Part shown: positions 1 through 9,790 of the stretch, piece after piece
How positions within the stretch are numbered: position 1 is the first letter of the stretch
Layout of the letters: each line of letters starts with the position of its first letter
NCBI RefSeq assembly: GCF_922984935.1
Contig: NC_060081.1
Span: 73,650,076-73,714,075 of the forward strand
Length of the DNA: 64,000 nucleotides
Origin: Meles meles
Taxonomy: Eukaryota > Chordata > Mammalia > Carnivora > Mustelidae
Direction: 5' to 3'
Program-made: the position numbers and the translations under genes
The notes under the pieces: model-generated
What the model saw: the letters and a program-made list of their open reading frames with translations, nothing else
The model's database searches: none
What the model was told of the DNA's origin: nothing

Positions 1-1298
1 GAAAGCCCAGGCTGGAGATGGAACGTTGGTTCTTGCCTCAACCCAAACATGATCTGTAACCCAGGCAATGCTTGCATGTCTTTGTGTTTCCTTAGTTTGC
101 AAGTGAGCCCATGGCAGTGTTTCCTGTGCTTCAGCATTAAATTGACCTGGGAATGAATTGGGAATGAATTACAAATGCAGGTGCTTGGGTCCCACTCCAG
201 AGCCTGAATTGCTCCAGGACATTCTCTGAAAGAAACACTCAACTTTGGGAACTATGAGACCTTGGGTGAGGTCTTTCATGTGTGTGGAATGATCCCCAAG
301 GCTCCATCCCTGTTTGTATGCACGCCTTCTGTCAGCTCCTCCTCTTAGGAGGTGGAGTCCAGCCCTTCAAATTTTGAATATTCCCCAGGGGTCTTGCTTT
401 GGCTAATGGAATGTGGCAGGAATGATGGGGTGCTATTTCCAAGCTACCTGGTTCCCTCTCTCTCTCCCTCTCTTGTCTCTTTTTTCCATTTCTCAGAACT
501 TAGCCACAACCATGACACACACCTGGACTGACTTGCCAGAGGATGAAAATCCACGTGGAAGAGAGCTGAGTCATTGCTACAGAGGCAGTGCTAGACCAGC
601 CAGTCCCCAAGCCATCTGCTGGCTTACCAAAATGCATAAGTGAGCTCAGGTGACATTAGGTGGTCCTGGCCCATCCAGAAGACACTAAGCCAACCTACAG
701 TCTTGTGAGCTGAAATCAATGGGTAAAGCTTTAAGCTACTGGGTTTTTGTGGCTTTTTGTTATATAGAATCACCGTGACAATAGCCATACAAGATGGAAA
801 TTCCATAATTGTGCAATTCTGACAGTTCTGATCTTGATCTCTTGTGAGAAATCCCAAATTCACAGAGAGCAAATTCAGGGTAAGTGTGACATGACTTTGT
901 TTTTTCTTGACTAAATGTGTTTCCTCTTCTGAGCCCCTGCTCTATCATGAGGTGGGGAGTTATGTAATTCTGTTATTTCCTGGGAATCTAGGTCCACATG
1001 TTTACGGCAGATGTTACTTCTTACCCCAACTCTAGCTCTCTCCTTCTGAGTGCACAGAAGGATGATGCTCCCCCATCTCCTTGAAGTTAGGTGTGAGCAG
1101 AGGACTGGTTTTGGCCAAGGAAATGTGAGCAGGAACAGGTCACATCTGGGTGGAAGCATTTAGGAGTTGGTGTGCAATTGTCCTGTTCTTTCTTCCTCTT
1201 TCTTGAATGGTGGAGGGTGCGTTGTCGCATAAATGCTCCAAGATTGAAGTAGCTTTGAACGCTGGGCTCCCCCAGGGGGATCAGCTGCCCCAGGGAGT
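1..1298. other. Gene-free stretch with two degenerate copies of one old repeat
   Basis: No coding feature is supported. Two similar degenerate segments occur at about 380-770 and 930-1210. Both carry the wording 'TTTGGCYAAKGRAATGTG' (near 401 and 1110) followed by a CTTT/TTCC-rich part, typical of an old mammalian dispersed repeat that I cannot name with certainty. The first 380 bases are unique-looking. Confidence 0.4.
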
Positions 1299-1668
1299 TG
1301 CCAGGACCTATCGTTGGCTTGTCGTGAGCAAGAAAGAAACTTTTATTTCTTAATTTTCTCGTAGTTCTGGAGGTTGGAAGTCCCAGATCAAGATGTCACC
1401 AGGTTCGGTTTCTTCTGAAGCCCCTCCCCTCGGCTTTTAGATGGCCACCTTCTCACTGTATCCCAATATCAGTTTCTCTCTATGTGTGTCTGTCCCAGTC
1501 ACTCTCCGTGTGTCCAAAATTCCTTTTCTTATAAAGACACTCATCATAGTGGATTAGGGCCCACTCAACAACCTCATTTTAACTTATCGACTACTTTAGG
1601 GACTGTATTTCCAACGATAGTCATATTCTGAGGGGGTGGGGGATGGGACTTTAGCACATGAATTTGCA
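1299..1668 (-). mobile_element. MaLR (MLT1-type) LTR, antisense
   Basis: The order of landmarks fits an antisense MLT1-type LTR of the ERVL-MaLR group: 'AGTTCTGGAGGTTGGAAGTC' near 1362, 'CTTATAAAGACACTCATCAT' near 1529, 'GGATTAGGGCCCACTC' near 1551, 'CTCATTTTAACTTA' near 1573 and 'CATATTCTGAGGGGGTGGGG' near 1622. No internal retroviral region is present, so it is a solo or fragmentary LTR. Edges are approximate because no clear target duplication was found. Confidence 0.7.
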
Positions 1669-3310
1669 CTCATAAATCCTGGAAATGTATGTTCTAAAGG
1701 CCCTTAAGTAGGATAGAGGATCAGTGGATAGTTGGGATGGGGACAGCACGCTGACTTTAATCTCCAGCATCCTCTTGGAGTATGGGATACCAATGTTGTA
1801 CAGGGCACACGTAATGCTCCTGCCTTGTGCTTGTCCTGACCCAGAAGGCCAGTTCATCTTCTCATACTTTGGCTATGTTTGTATTATTCCGGCCATACAG
1901 AGAAAAAACAAACCATCCCGGGCACGCTGGCATGAAGAAGCTTACTGAAAGCTTTCCCAGACCCATCTGACAGTCTGGGGATTTGCCTACCCATTTCGCA
2001 CTGCTCTCACACCATATGAACGATCCCCACAAACCCTGTACCCTTCAAGTTTCACCAAGGGAGCAGATTTCAGCTCCCTCTCCTTTTGGATCCCCTGAAA
2101 TTCTCTGGGGTTTCTATCCCTTCCCTCCATTTTAGGGCAGTTCTGGGATCTGTATGTGGGCCTACGATTTGGAGCTCCTTTCTAGGAACCTACAGTTTCA
2201 CAAGCACCTAAACCTGTTTTCCTCGGCTCTTTCTCTTCCACCTCTAATTGGGCAGGAAAAACTTGCTCTGCCTAATCGTATATTCTTCTGTAACTTTTTA
2301 AAAACTTTTTTTTTTTTTCCTGGACCTTTACTTTGAAACTCAAATCTGGAGACTTTGACACCTTTGCCCTTCAGATCCTCTACGATACACCTAGCTGGGG
2401 GCAAGATCTGCCAATCTCCATGCATATCTCAAGACATGCCAAGTTAAATCTTTTTATTTATAAAAAGAATAAACTTTGAATGGAGACAAGCCATGAGGTG
2501 GGAATAAATTACCAGGAATTAAACACACCTCACTTAACATATCAAAATACTTATCCCCTGCATCAGAATGTATAAGTTTGCCCTAATAAGATTTCTTCTT
2601 CTTAACACCAAGAAAGAAGACTAAATTCTACCTTGAAAGAATTCAGCTTTCATAGTGAGACATTGACACCCTTGGTTTAGAAGGCAAGCTCAGAGTCCAG
2701 AAAAAGGGGAAAAGTTGCTTGATTTTAGCTGACCATTGAGAAAATGGAAGTAGTGCATTTGGAGGCAATGTCTGAAATACAGGGCAGAAAATTGAGTTTT
2801 TCCGTGTAAGAGCAACACTGATACCTTACAAATATTATGAATGCTTCCAAGTAAAGTAAGAACATTGTGAGTGCAGAAATGAATTTGTGATTGACATAAG
2901 GGAGAAGGATGAATAGAGAAAGATCTATAGTGTTTGTCTGAATCCTCATAAAAGTGTATCCGAATGCTGGCTTTCCCCAGTCTCATCAGCTGGGAACGGT
3001 TATATGAAAGATGTGTCTGAGTTAATGAGGGCCTAGGAGTCCTTAAAAAAAAAAAAAGTTTAGGAGAGTTTTCTCCTTAGGACCAGTTGGGTCTTCCATG
3101 TTGCGATTGGGGTATTTAACACCTGGATTCTCATTTTCTCTCATTAATCTTCCCTCCCCGTTGTCAGTTCGCGCCCCCTCCTCTGGTCCTTCATGTCTTC
3201 TTGTTCTCTCCACTCTTCAGGAGGGATGGACTTCTTGATGTGTTAAGCTTATTGCTTAGCCACCAAGTAAACGAAAGCATTTACAGTTTGCTTTGTTAGC
3301 TCATTCAGTG
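1669..3310. other. Unique-looking non-coding sequence
   Basis: I see no gene, tRNA or recognisable repeat body here. Short T- or A-runs (near 2307 and 3046) break up otherwise ordinary AT-rich sequence. Open frames on both strands are under 100 codons and lack any family signature. Confidence 0.5.
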
Positions 3311-3537
3311 GTGTAGGGGGTCAGCATACATTTTCTATAAAGGGCCAGAGAGTAAATATATTTGGCTTTGAGGGCTGGACTGTCTCTGTTGCCATGGCTT
3401 GGCTCTGCCAACATAGAGGGAAAGCAACTGTAGGCAGGAGGTAAGTGAATGGTCATGGCTGTGTTCCAATAAAACTTTATTTACAAGAACAGTCAGTGAG
3501 CTGGACTTGGGTGTCCGGGTGTAGTTTGTGACACCTT
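3311..3537 (+). mobile_element. MER20-type hAT-Charlie DNA transposon copy
   Basis: The copy runs from a GGTCAGCA-type head through 'TATAAAGGGCCAGAGAGTAAA', 'TTTGGCTTTGAGGGCTGGAC', and the diagnostic 'TGTTCCAATAAAACTTTATTTACA' core (near 3463, quoted here in part only as CCAATAAAACTTTATTTACA) to a GTAGTTTGTGACACCT tail. That is the full order expected of MER20, a short non-autonomous hAT element. The internal AATAAA belongs to the transposon and should not be taken for a gene's polyadenylation signal. Confidence 0.75.
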
Positions 3538-3648
3538 GGTCCTCACTGGGGGGAGGTGGGGGGTAGCAGAGCTCTGGAGTAACGGAAAATGTTATTTTCT
3601 GGTGATTTCTTGTTTTCCATCCTCATTTTATTTTTTATTTACTTGTTT

Positions 3649-4014
3649 AAAAGATTTTATTTATTGGGGTGCCTGGGTGGCTCAGTGGGTTAAAGCCTCT
3701 GCCTTCGGCTGAGGTCATGATCCCAGGGTCCTGGGATCGAGCCCCACGTCGGGCTCTCTGCTCAGCAGGAGGCCTGCTTCGTCCTCTCTCTCTGCCTGCC
3801 TCTCTGCCTGCTTGTGATCTCTGTCAAATAAATAAATCTTAAAAAAAAAAGATTTTATTTATTTATTTGACAGAGATCACAAGCAGGCAGAGAGAGAGGG
3901 AAGCAGGCTCCCTGCTGAGCAGAAAGTCCGATGCAGGGCTCAATCCCGGGACCCTGGGGTCATAACCTGAGCCCAAGGCAGAGGTTTAAACCCACTGAGC
4001 CACCCAGGCGCCCC
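3649..4014 (-). mobile_element. CAN SINE, antisense, interrupted by a second SINE
   Basis: Reading the minus strand from 4014 gives a tRNA-Lys-like head (GGGGCGCCTGGGTGGCTCAG), a pol III box-B-like region, a CT-rich part, and an A-rich tail (antisense 'GATTTTATTTATTTATTTG'). Its tail has been split by the plus-strand SINE at 3666-3846, with the same 17 bp on both sides, so this is the older of the two. Confidence 0.9.
3666..3846 (+). mobile_element. CAN SINE inserted into the tail of another CAN SINE
   Basis: A near-complete copy starts 'GGGGTGCCTGGGTGGCTCAG' and ends AATAAATAAATCTT plus A-run. The 17 bp AAAAGATTTTATTTATT lies at 3649-3665 and again at 3847-3863, a perfect target-site duplication. 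It marks L1-driven insertion into the T-rich end of the antisense SINE. The wording GGGTTAAAGCCTCTGCC is the mustelid-type head. Confidence 0.92.
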
Positions 4015-4261
4015 TTCCAGCCTAATTTTAAATTTCCAAATGCTCCGTCTTCCTTCCTCAAAGGTTCAGGGACTTAGGTGCTCAAAGAGCAGCTGGTGTG
4101 AGATAAGCAGGTGAATTCTATTTTGGATAATGCTGATAGATTAAGAGAAGGGAGACACCACCTAGATTTGATGTGTGAACATGTAGGGTTGAGGGGGCGG
4201 GAGAAAAGCACCTGCTTCTTGTGAAACAGAATAAGGTAATGTTTCTTGTAAAGAAGAGCAG

Positions 4262-4422
4262 GTGAGTGGCTCAGTTGGTTGAGGATCTGCCTTGGGCTCA
4301 GGTCATGATCTCAGGGTCCTAGGATCGAGTCCCGCCTCAGGCTCTCTGCCCTTCCCTCTGCTTGCACACATGTGTGCACTCTCTCTCTCTCTCAAAAATA
4401 AATAAATAATAATAATAATAAA
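4262..4422 (+). mobile_element. CAN SINE, older copy
   Basis: The body shows 'GTGGCTCAGTTGGTTGAGGA' and 'GGTCATGATCTCAGGGTCCT', then a CT run and an (AAT)n-rich tail. Flanks AAAGAAGAGCAG (4250-4261) and AAAGAAAAGCAG (4423-4434) form a 12 bp target duplication with one mismatch. Confidence 0.88.
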
Positions 4423-4724
4423 AAAGAAAAGCAGATATCTGCTCGTAGCTGAGAAGCAGAACCGGCTGCAGGCTTGCTGGGTTCCTGCTCTCTCTCATCC
4501 CACACATTCTTCTCTTCATGGTCTCTGGAAACTCCTTGAACGCGGCCCATTCTCTCTCAAAGCTGTATCCTGTGAAAAGGCTAAATGATACCTAATACTA
4601 CCAAGGGGATTTTCTTGTTTCAAGGGCTCCCCAAATATTTTCCTGATTTGTTTTCTTCTGATTATAATAGCTATATTTGTTTCTTATCAAAAATTTGGCA
4701 GCTACTGGAAAAGGATAATGTTTG

Positions 4725-4945
4725 ACAACCTACTATTTATTGAGTCTCTTTTATTCATCACTGTGGAAGTTATTATGTGTGTGTGTGCATTTACACATCA
4801 CACACACACAATCCTAAAGACTCATGACAAATCTTTGAGGTAGCTAGTTTTAGGCAGAAAGAAGTTAAGCAACTTGCCCAAAGCATATGTTGGAGGCAGG
4901 ATTCAAACACAGTTGTCTGATTGCAAAACTCCCATTCGATTTTTT
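4725..4945 (+). mobile_element. MIR SINE
   Basis: Core signals in order: 'ACTATTTATTGAGTCTCTT' near 4731, 'TTTGAGGTAGCTAGTTTTAG' near 4834, 'AAGTTAAGCAACTTGCCCAA' near 4862, and 'GGAGGCAGGATTCAAACACA' near 4892. This is the standard MIR layout; a (GT)n/(CA)n stretch has expanded inside it (4776-4810). Confidence 0.8.
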
Positions 4946-5730
4946 TCTGGGTACTACACTACCTTTAGGAAGAAAGAAAAAATAATCTCTTGTAATCTCC
5001 CTCAGGGAAAACCGTGGTTACCTTTTGCTATGGCTTTTTTTTTTCCCCTCCCCCAGGGTTTTCTGGTTTTCCTTCTATTTTTTCAAGCATAGCTGAGATC
5101 ATACTGTAAATATAATTTTGTTTTCTTGTTGTTTTTCACTTTCCATTACTATTTAAGTGTCCTTTGTTGGTGGGTGACCCTCCTGGGAGCTTGCCAGGTG
5201 CAGTGAGAAAGTGGCCCTTGTTTTCAGAGGGCTGGGAGAGACAGAAGAGAGAGGCAGACCACTCCAGGTTGGTAGGTGGCAGTTTTAAAAAGGAGAGGGA
5301 AGTTATGTAAGAGGCTTGTCTCAGGTGACACAGGACAAATGGACCCCTGCAGTTGCTGGCCAAATCTTAAAAGTTTCTAAAGGGGGCCTAACTGAGCTTG
5401 GTCACATATACTGTGCATGGGTTCTCAACAGCACATCACTGTCTCAAGGTTATGACCTTGAACAGCCTCTAAGAGTAGGGACCGAGTGCAGCACCCAGAG
5501 TCCAAGGACAGGGGAGAGGGTGAGGAGCCTCCAAGTGCCCGGGTTTAGCTCATGGGTCAACTGGTGATCACGTCTTTTTGATGACCTTTCCCGACACTTT
5601 CCAAAATCTCCTTGGAAGTATCCTTTTAATGGTGTCTACTACTTCTTTATTTGGTATATAGTAATTACTTTAACCAACTCTAGTCTGTTGAACATTTCAG
5701 TTATCGCTAGCTTTTCATTGTTTTTTTGTT
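4946..5730. other. Unique-looking non-coding sequence
   Basis: No gene or recognisable repeat. It includes T-rich and CCCTCCCC-type patches near 5037-5056 but no motif I can assign. Confidence 0.5.
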
Positions 5731-5917
5731 TTAAGATTTTATTTATTTATTTGACAGAGAGATCACAAGTAGGCAGAGAGGCAGGCAGAGAGAGAGAGAA
5801 GAGGGAAGCAGGCTCCCTGCTGATCAGAGAGCCTAATGCAGGACTGATCCCAGGACCCTGAGATCATGACCTGAGCTAAAGGCAGAGGCTTAACTCACTG
5901 AGACACCCAGGTGCCCC
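5731..5917 (-). mobile_element. CAN SINE, antisense
   Basis: It starts with the antisense tail (AAGATTTTATTTATTTATTT), then the purine-rich 'GCAGAGAGGCAGGCAGAGAG' block, and ends 'GAGACACCCAGGTGCCCC', the reverse complement of the tRNA-like head. No clean target duplication was seen. Confidence 0.9.
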
Positions 5918-6127
5918 AGTTTGTTGTTTTAAATAACGAGGTAATGGACACCTTTGACTATGAGACATCCCCCCCCCATAAAACATCAAAATTCTAAAAA
6001 GTTATCAAGAAATAGAAATATTACTTTGTAAAAGTGGCGGTTAAGACATTTGCTTTGGAGGCATCCCCAAATCTTAGTTACTCAGAAAAAATAATATTTC
6101 AGTGCAAATTTAGAAAGAAATGTAAAT

Positions 6128-6320
6128 GGGGGCTCCTGGGTGGTTCAGTCATTGAGCATCTGCCTTTGGCTCAGGTCATGATCTCAGGGTCCTGGGATTG
6201 ACACCTGCATCGGGCTCCTTTCTCGGTGGGAAGCCTGCTTCTCCCTCTCCCTCTGCCTGCTGCTCCCTCTGCTTGTGCTCTAACGAATAAATAAATAAAA
6301 TCTTAAAAAAAAAAAAAAAA
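6128..6320 (+). mobile_element. CAN SINE
   Basis: A head GGGGGCTCCTGGGTGGTTCAG, a middle 'TCATGATCTCAGGGTCCTGG', a CT-rich region, then AATAAATAAATAAAATCTT and an A16 tail. Divergence (GACACC where GAGCCC is usual) suggests an older subfamily. Confidence 0.9.
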
Positions 6321-6784
6321 GAAAAAAAATCTGAGTGATCGCCCAAAGTCCAAATCCATGATGAACAAAGTATCAACATTTTAAATAAGGGCAGGGTCAC
6401 TACTGCAGATTTTCCTTTTAGCCTTAGGTTCCAGTATGGCCCAGGGACAGTGCTTTTCTTGATACAGTCCTGCCTGAGGAAACATAATTGGTGTCTGGAA
6501 GGAGGTACCTAGAACCAACTTTGTTACTCTTATTAAGCCCTTTGGGAAGCTATCTTTTGGGTGTTTTCTCCTGAAAGGGTGAAGACTGCTTGGTTTCAAC
6601 CCCCAAACATGCCCTTTATGGCAACCACATGGCCAAAAGGCTTATGCTGTCTGGGCCTCGCTTTCTTGATGTTCTCCATGGAGATGATGATAATCCTTCA
6701 TGCCTTCCACTGATGGGAGGACTTAGTGAGATAATAGTGGGTCCCTTCTAATAGCCAGTGCTTGGCTTGTGTTAAAGACCCAAG

Positions 6785-6979
6785 GGGCGCCTGGGTGGCT
6801 CAGTGGGTTAAACTCTCTGCCTTCGGCTCAGGTCATGATCCCAGGGTCCGGGGATTGAGCCCCACATCAGGGTCTCTCCTTGGTGGGGAGCCTGCTTCCT
6901 CCTCTCTATCTCTCTGCCTGCCTCTTTGCCTACTTGTGATCTCTGTCTGTCAAATAAATAAATAAAATATTAAAAAAAA
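6785..6979 (+). mobile_element. CAN SINE with perfect target duplication
   Basis: It is a full-length copy from GGCGCCTGGGTGGCTCAG to an A-rich tail. AAAGACCCAAG at 6774-6784 is repeated exactly at 6980-6990. The young-looking body has mustelid-type wording (GTGGGTTAAACTCTCTGCC). Confidence 0.93.
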
Positions 6980-6990
6980 AAAGACCCAAG

Positions 6991-7724
6991 AAAAATCCTA
7001 CAAAAATCAGATTTGGCAACCTACCTTCCCTCACGGCCAAATCTGCAGACGAGTAGATTTCTTGAGAGGAAACGAATTCTCTCCAGTTCATCCCAGACTA
7101 TGATTGTCATATTTTGAAAATAAAAATACTGAAACCCAGTTAAATTTGGATATCAGATAACTGAATCATTGTTTAGTGCGAGCATGTCCCATGCCATATT
7201 TGAGACATATGCATACTAAAAAAAAAGTATTTAAAAATTTCTTGAAATATTAAGACATGATTTGTCTGAAATTCAAATTTAGCTGGGCCTCCTGTGTTTC
7301 ATCGGGCATCCCCCTCCCTGCCCCCCGCAGGAGCTTCATTTGACCTCTGTGGCCATCAGCACAGACCACGCGTGACTCCAAAAGGGGAGCTCAGATTCCA
7401 AGCAGAGGTAACATTTGACAAGCTGCACATAAGTGTGGTCACTGAAGTATAGTTTTTGGCTGTTTAATGAACCGGCTTCAAGTTGGGGGGCCTTCGCTCC
7501 CTTCGTGTGGCCATGGTGGAATCCTTGCGAGGGATAAAACCACCTAAGGTCGTCTCAGTGCTGCTGGCAGAGTGCTCCGAGCGAGCGCCTGTAAGTGTGT
7601 GAGCCAAGGTAGAGGGACCCAGAGCACTCTCGCTGCTGTTGGGGTGTTTCAGATAGAGAATCAGGCGTGATAAGGTCCCCGTGGAAACGGCAGCCATCTT
7701 GGAGGGCCAGGACAGGAAGGATGC
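6991..7724. other. Unique-looking non-coding sequence
   Basis: AT-rich to 7260, then more GC-rich with scattered CpG (7370-7720). A 143-codon minus-strand open frame over 7464-7895 has no recognisable domain. I see no gene. Confidence 0.45.
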
Positions 7725-8295
7725 TGGGGTTTTCCTCACATCAGCTTGAGAGACCCTGCCAAGGAGGCAGGCGGTTTTCAATAAAGAACTGTTTATGTCT
7801 CTGTTGGACAGAAGAGAGAGGTAGATACCTGTGACAAGACTGTTCTGCACGCTGCCTGAAGATTTTCTTCTCTCTCCAGCTTCTAGCAAATGCATACAGG
7901 CAAGCCTGGGCAGGAGAGGAGAGAATTAGCTCGAACAGGTGTCTCCACTTGGGCACCACTAACTCTTGGGGTTGGATATTATTTTTTTTTGTCATCAGGG
8001 GGCTCTCCTGTACATCAGAGGATGTTTAGCAGTATCCTCGACCCCGACCTCCAGGATGCCAGGCCCTCCCCATCCACCCCAGCTGTCACAACCCAAAGAT
8101 GTGTCCCGTATTGCATAATGTCTCCTGAGAGACATGTTCTTTCCCGGTTGAAACCACTGTACTAGAAATATCACCGCAAGGATGAATTAGGGTACAGATG
8201 TCCCCAAAGGCCAGCCAGTAACTTCACTGTGAGAGTCAAGTTTCAGGTTTAAGGTGGGGTTTTCCTCACATCAGCTTGAGAGACCCTGCCAAGGA
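7725..8295 (+). repeat. Exact 41 bp direct repeat (7725-7765 and 8255-8295)
   Basis: The same 41 bases, beginning TGGGGTTTTCCTCACATCAG and ending GAGACCCTGCCAAGGA, occur at both ends of this interval without mismatch. Neighbouring bases differ on both sides (C/G before, G/T after). The unit is not low-complexity and matches none of the repeat families recognised here. Confidence 0.95.
7960..8165 (+). mobile_element. Old DNA-transposon-like repeat, copy 1 of 3
   Basis: Landmarks: 'CATCAGAGGATGTTTAGCAG' near 8014, 'CCAGGATGCCAGGCCCTCCC' near 8051, 'GCTGTCACAACCCAAAGATG' near 8082, and a GGTTGAAACCACTGT end. Copies 2 and 3 at 8588-8770 and 45605-45815 are the reverse complement of the same unit. 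The family is a widespread old mammalian element whose name I cannot give with confidence. Confidence 0.6.
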
Positions 8296-8587
8296 TCTCT
8301 CCTTGGGGGGTAGGGAGGGGCACTTAGAATTCAAGCGCAATTATGAAGTTCGCTGGCCAAATGAACCTCTTCTGTGGGCAGAATTTGGGTTAAGCGAATC
8401 TAGTTTGCAGCTATTGAAATGGGAAGATCAGCTTCATCACTGTTTGGTTTCTGGTACTGATCTGGTACATGAGACACATGTGTGTCTCACCTCTGTGCAT
8501 CTCCCACTTTCTGGATACCTCTCTCTTTCTCTATTCATCCCCACTCCCTAACTCCCACAAGTGCCCCCCTGACCACGGCTTTGCAGC

Positions 8588-8770
8588 CCAAGGAGTGGTC
8601 CCACCTCCACCCCTGGTGACATTGAGCAATGTCTAGGGACATTTTCAGTTGCCACAAATTGGATGAGCAGAAGCCACAGATGGCCCCACATATCCTACAA
8701 CACAGACAGGACAGCCCCCCACAACAAAGAATTTTATGGCCCCAGACAATCAACCTCCGGAGGCTGAGAA
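8588..8770 (-). mobile_element. Old DNA-transposon-like repeat, copy 2 of 3 (inverted)
   Basis: It carries the complementary landmarks of copy 1: 'AGCAATGTCTAGGGACATTT' near 8625, 'CATATCCTACAACACAGACA' near 8690, and 'CCCCACAACAAAGAATTTTA' near 8717. It sits about 420 bp downstream of copy 1 in opposite orientation. Confidence 0.6.
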
Positions 8771-9480
8771 ACCAGGCTGCAGTAGGAATGAGTGTGTGCC
8801 CGCCTAAACAATTCAGGAGGACAGCCTCCCCTACACACCCCAGGCCCCTGGGCTTCGAGGGGACTCCTTCCGAATCCATAGCTGGGGAAATGGCAGCAGA
8901 CAGTCTCTAAGGAGGGACATTTTCTCTTCTTTCCATTTAGTACTCTTGCCCAGAAATAGCAAGACTAGCAATTCTGGGAGGATATAGGTTCTTATGTAAA
9001 CTTTCCCTTCTTTCTTCGGGGGTTTAGGTGTTTTACAGAAGTTCATCTGGGTCTCAGATTCCTACCTGATCCTAATCTCTGATGAACATCCTCAGATAAA
9101 GGGATTCTCCTAACACATTGAGGGCAGACCGGAAAGAAGCTTAACAGGTCTGGTGAGGAGAGAAGACTATGGAGAGAAAAATAGACCAACTCGATTTCCA
9201 TACACAGCCCTAAATCATCTCAGCATCGTTATCAAAACACGATCTGCACTATTTCCGTGGTTGCAAATGGGAACAGCTTTGATGACCCGTGTTTGATCAA
9301 GTTGCTGATGGACCCCCCCACCCCCAACGCCTTGTGCCTTCTGTTCTCTTTGAAATATTATTTGGCTCCATTTTTTTTCCCCTCCCGGTTCTGTCTCTCT
9401 CTCTTTGTGCGTGCATGTGACCACAATTGTAGTTTCAGTAAATAAAACGGCTGCTTGATAACGTGGAACGGCCCAGCGCT
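8771..9480. other. Unique-looking non-coding sequence
   Basis: No gene or named repeat was recognised. It has a C7ACCCCC patch near 9311 and pyrimidine-rich stretches near 9375-9405. Confidence 0.5.
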
Positions 9481-9790
9481 TAACTCTGCCCTTGGAGATC
9501 CTTTACATCAAAGCAGCGATCAAAAAGTGGTGCAGATAAAATTTGTCATCAGGGATTTCCTACAAAAGAATTACAGTGGAGAAATGGCCTGATCGATACT
9601 ATGGATTTTCACTGCAGGGGCTGGTGGTCCAATTGCGGGGAGACACTCATACAGATAAAAGGGCACGGCTGCCACTCCGTCACAGACTGCTGACTCAGCA
9701 AAAACTTGTCCAGTATTTATAGTGCAGAATGATACAGAATTATCACCTTGCAGTGCCCGGCGCGTGTTCCTTCGGAGATTGCCTTCCTTT
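9481..9790. promoter_or_regulatory. Candidate distal regulatory block: T-MARE with TCF- and GATA-type sites
   Basis: Within about 200 bp there are ATCAAAG (9507-9513) and GATCAAAA (9518-9525), both TCF/LEF-like on the minus strand; AGATAA at 9534-9539 and 9653-9658 (GATA type); and TGCTGACTCAGCA at 9688-9700. The last matches the 13 bp Maf/AP-1 palindromic response element in every base. The block is free of recognisable repeats. Motif matches alone do not prove function; conservation could not be tested. Confidence 0.35.

Noticed and set aside
3470..3490. AATAAA in CCAATAAAACTTTATTT as gene polyadenylation signals (also near 29312, 53759)
   Set aside because: This wording is an internal part of MER20 and recurs in each copy.
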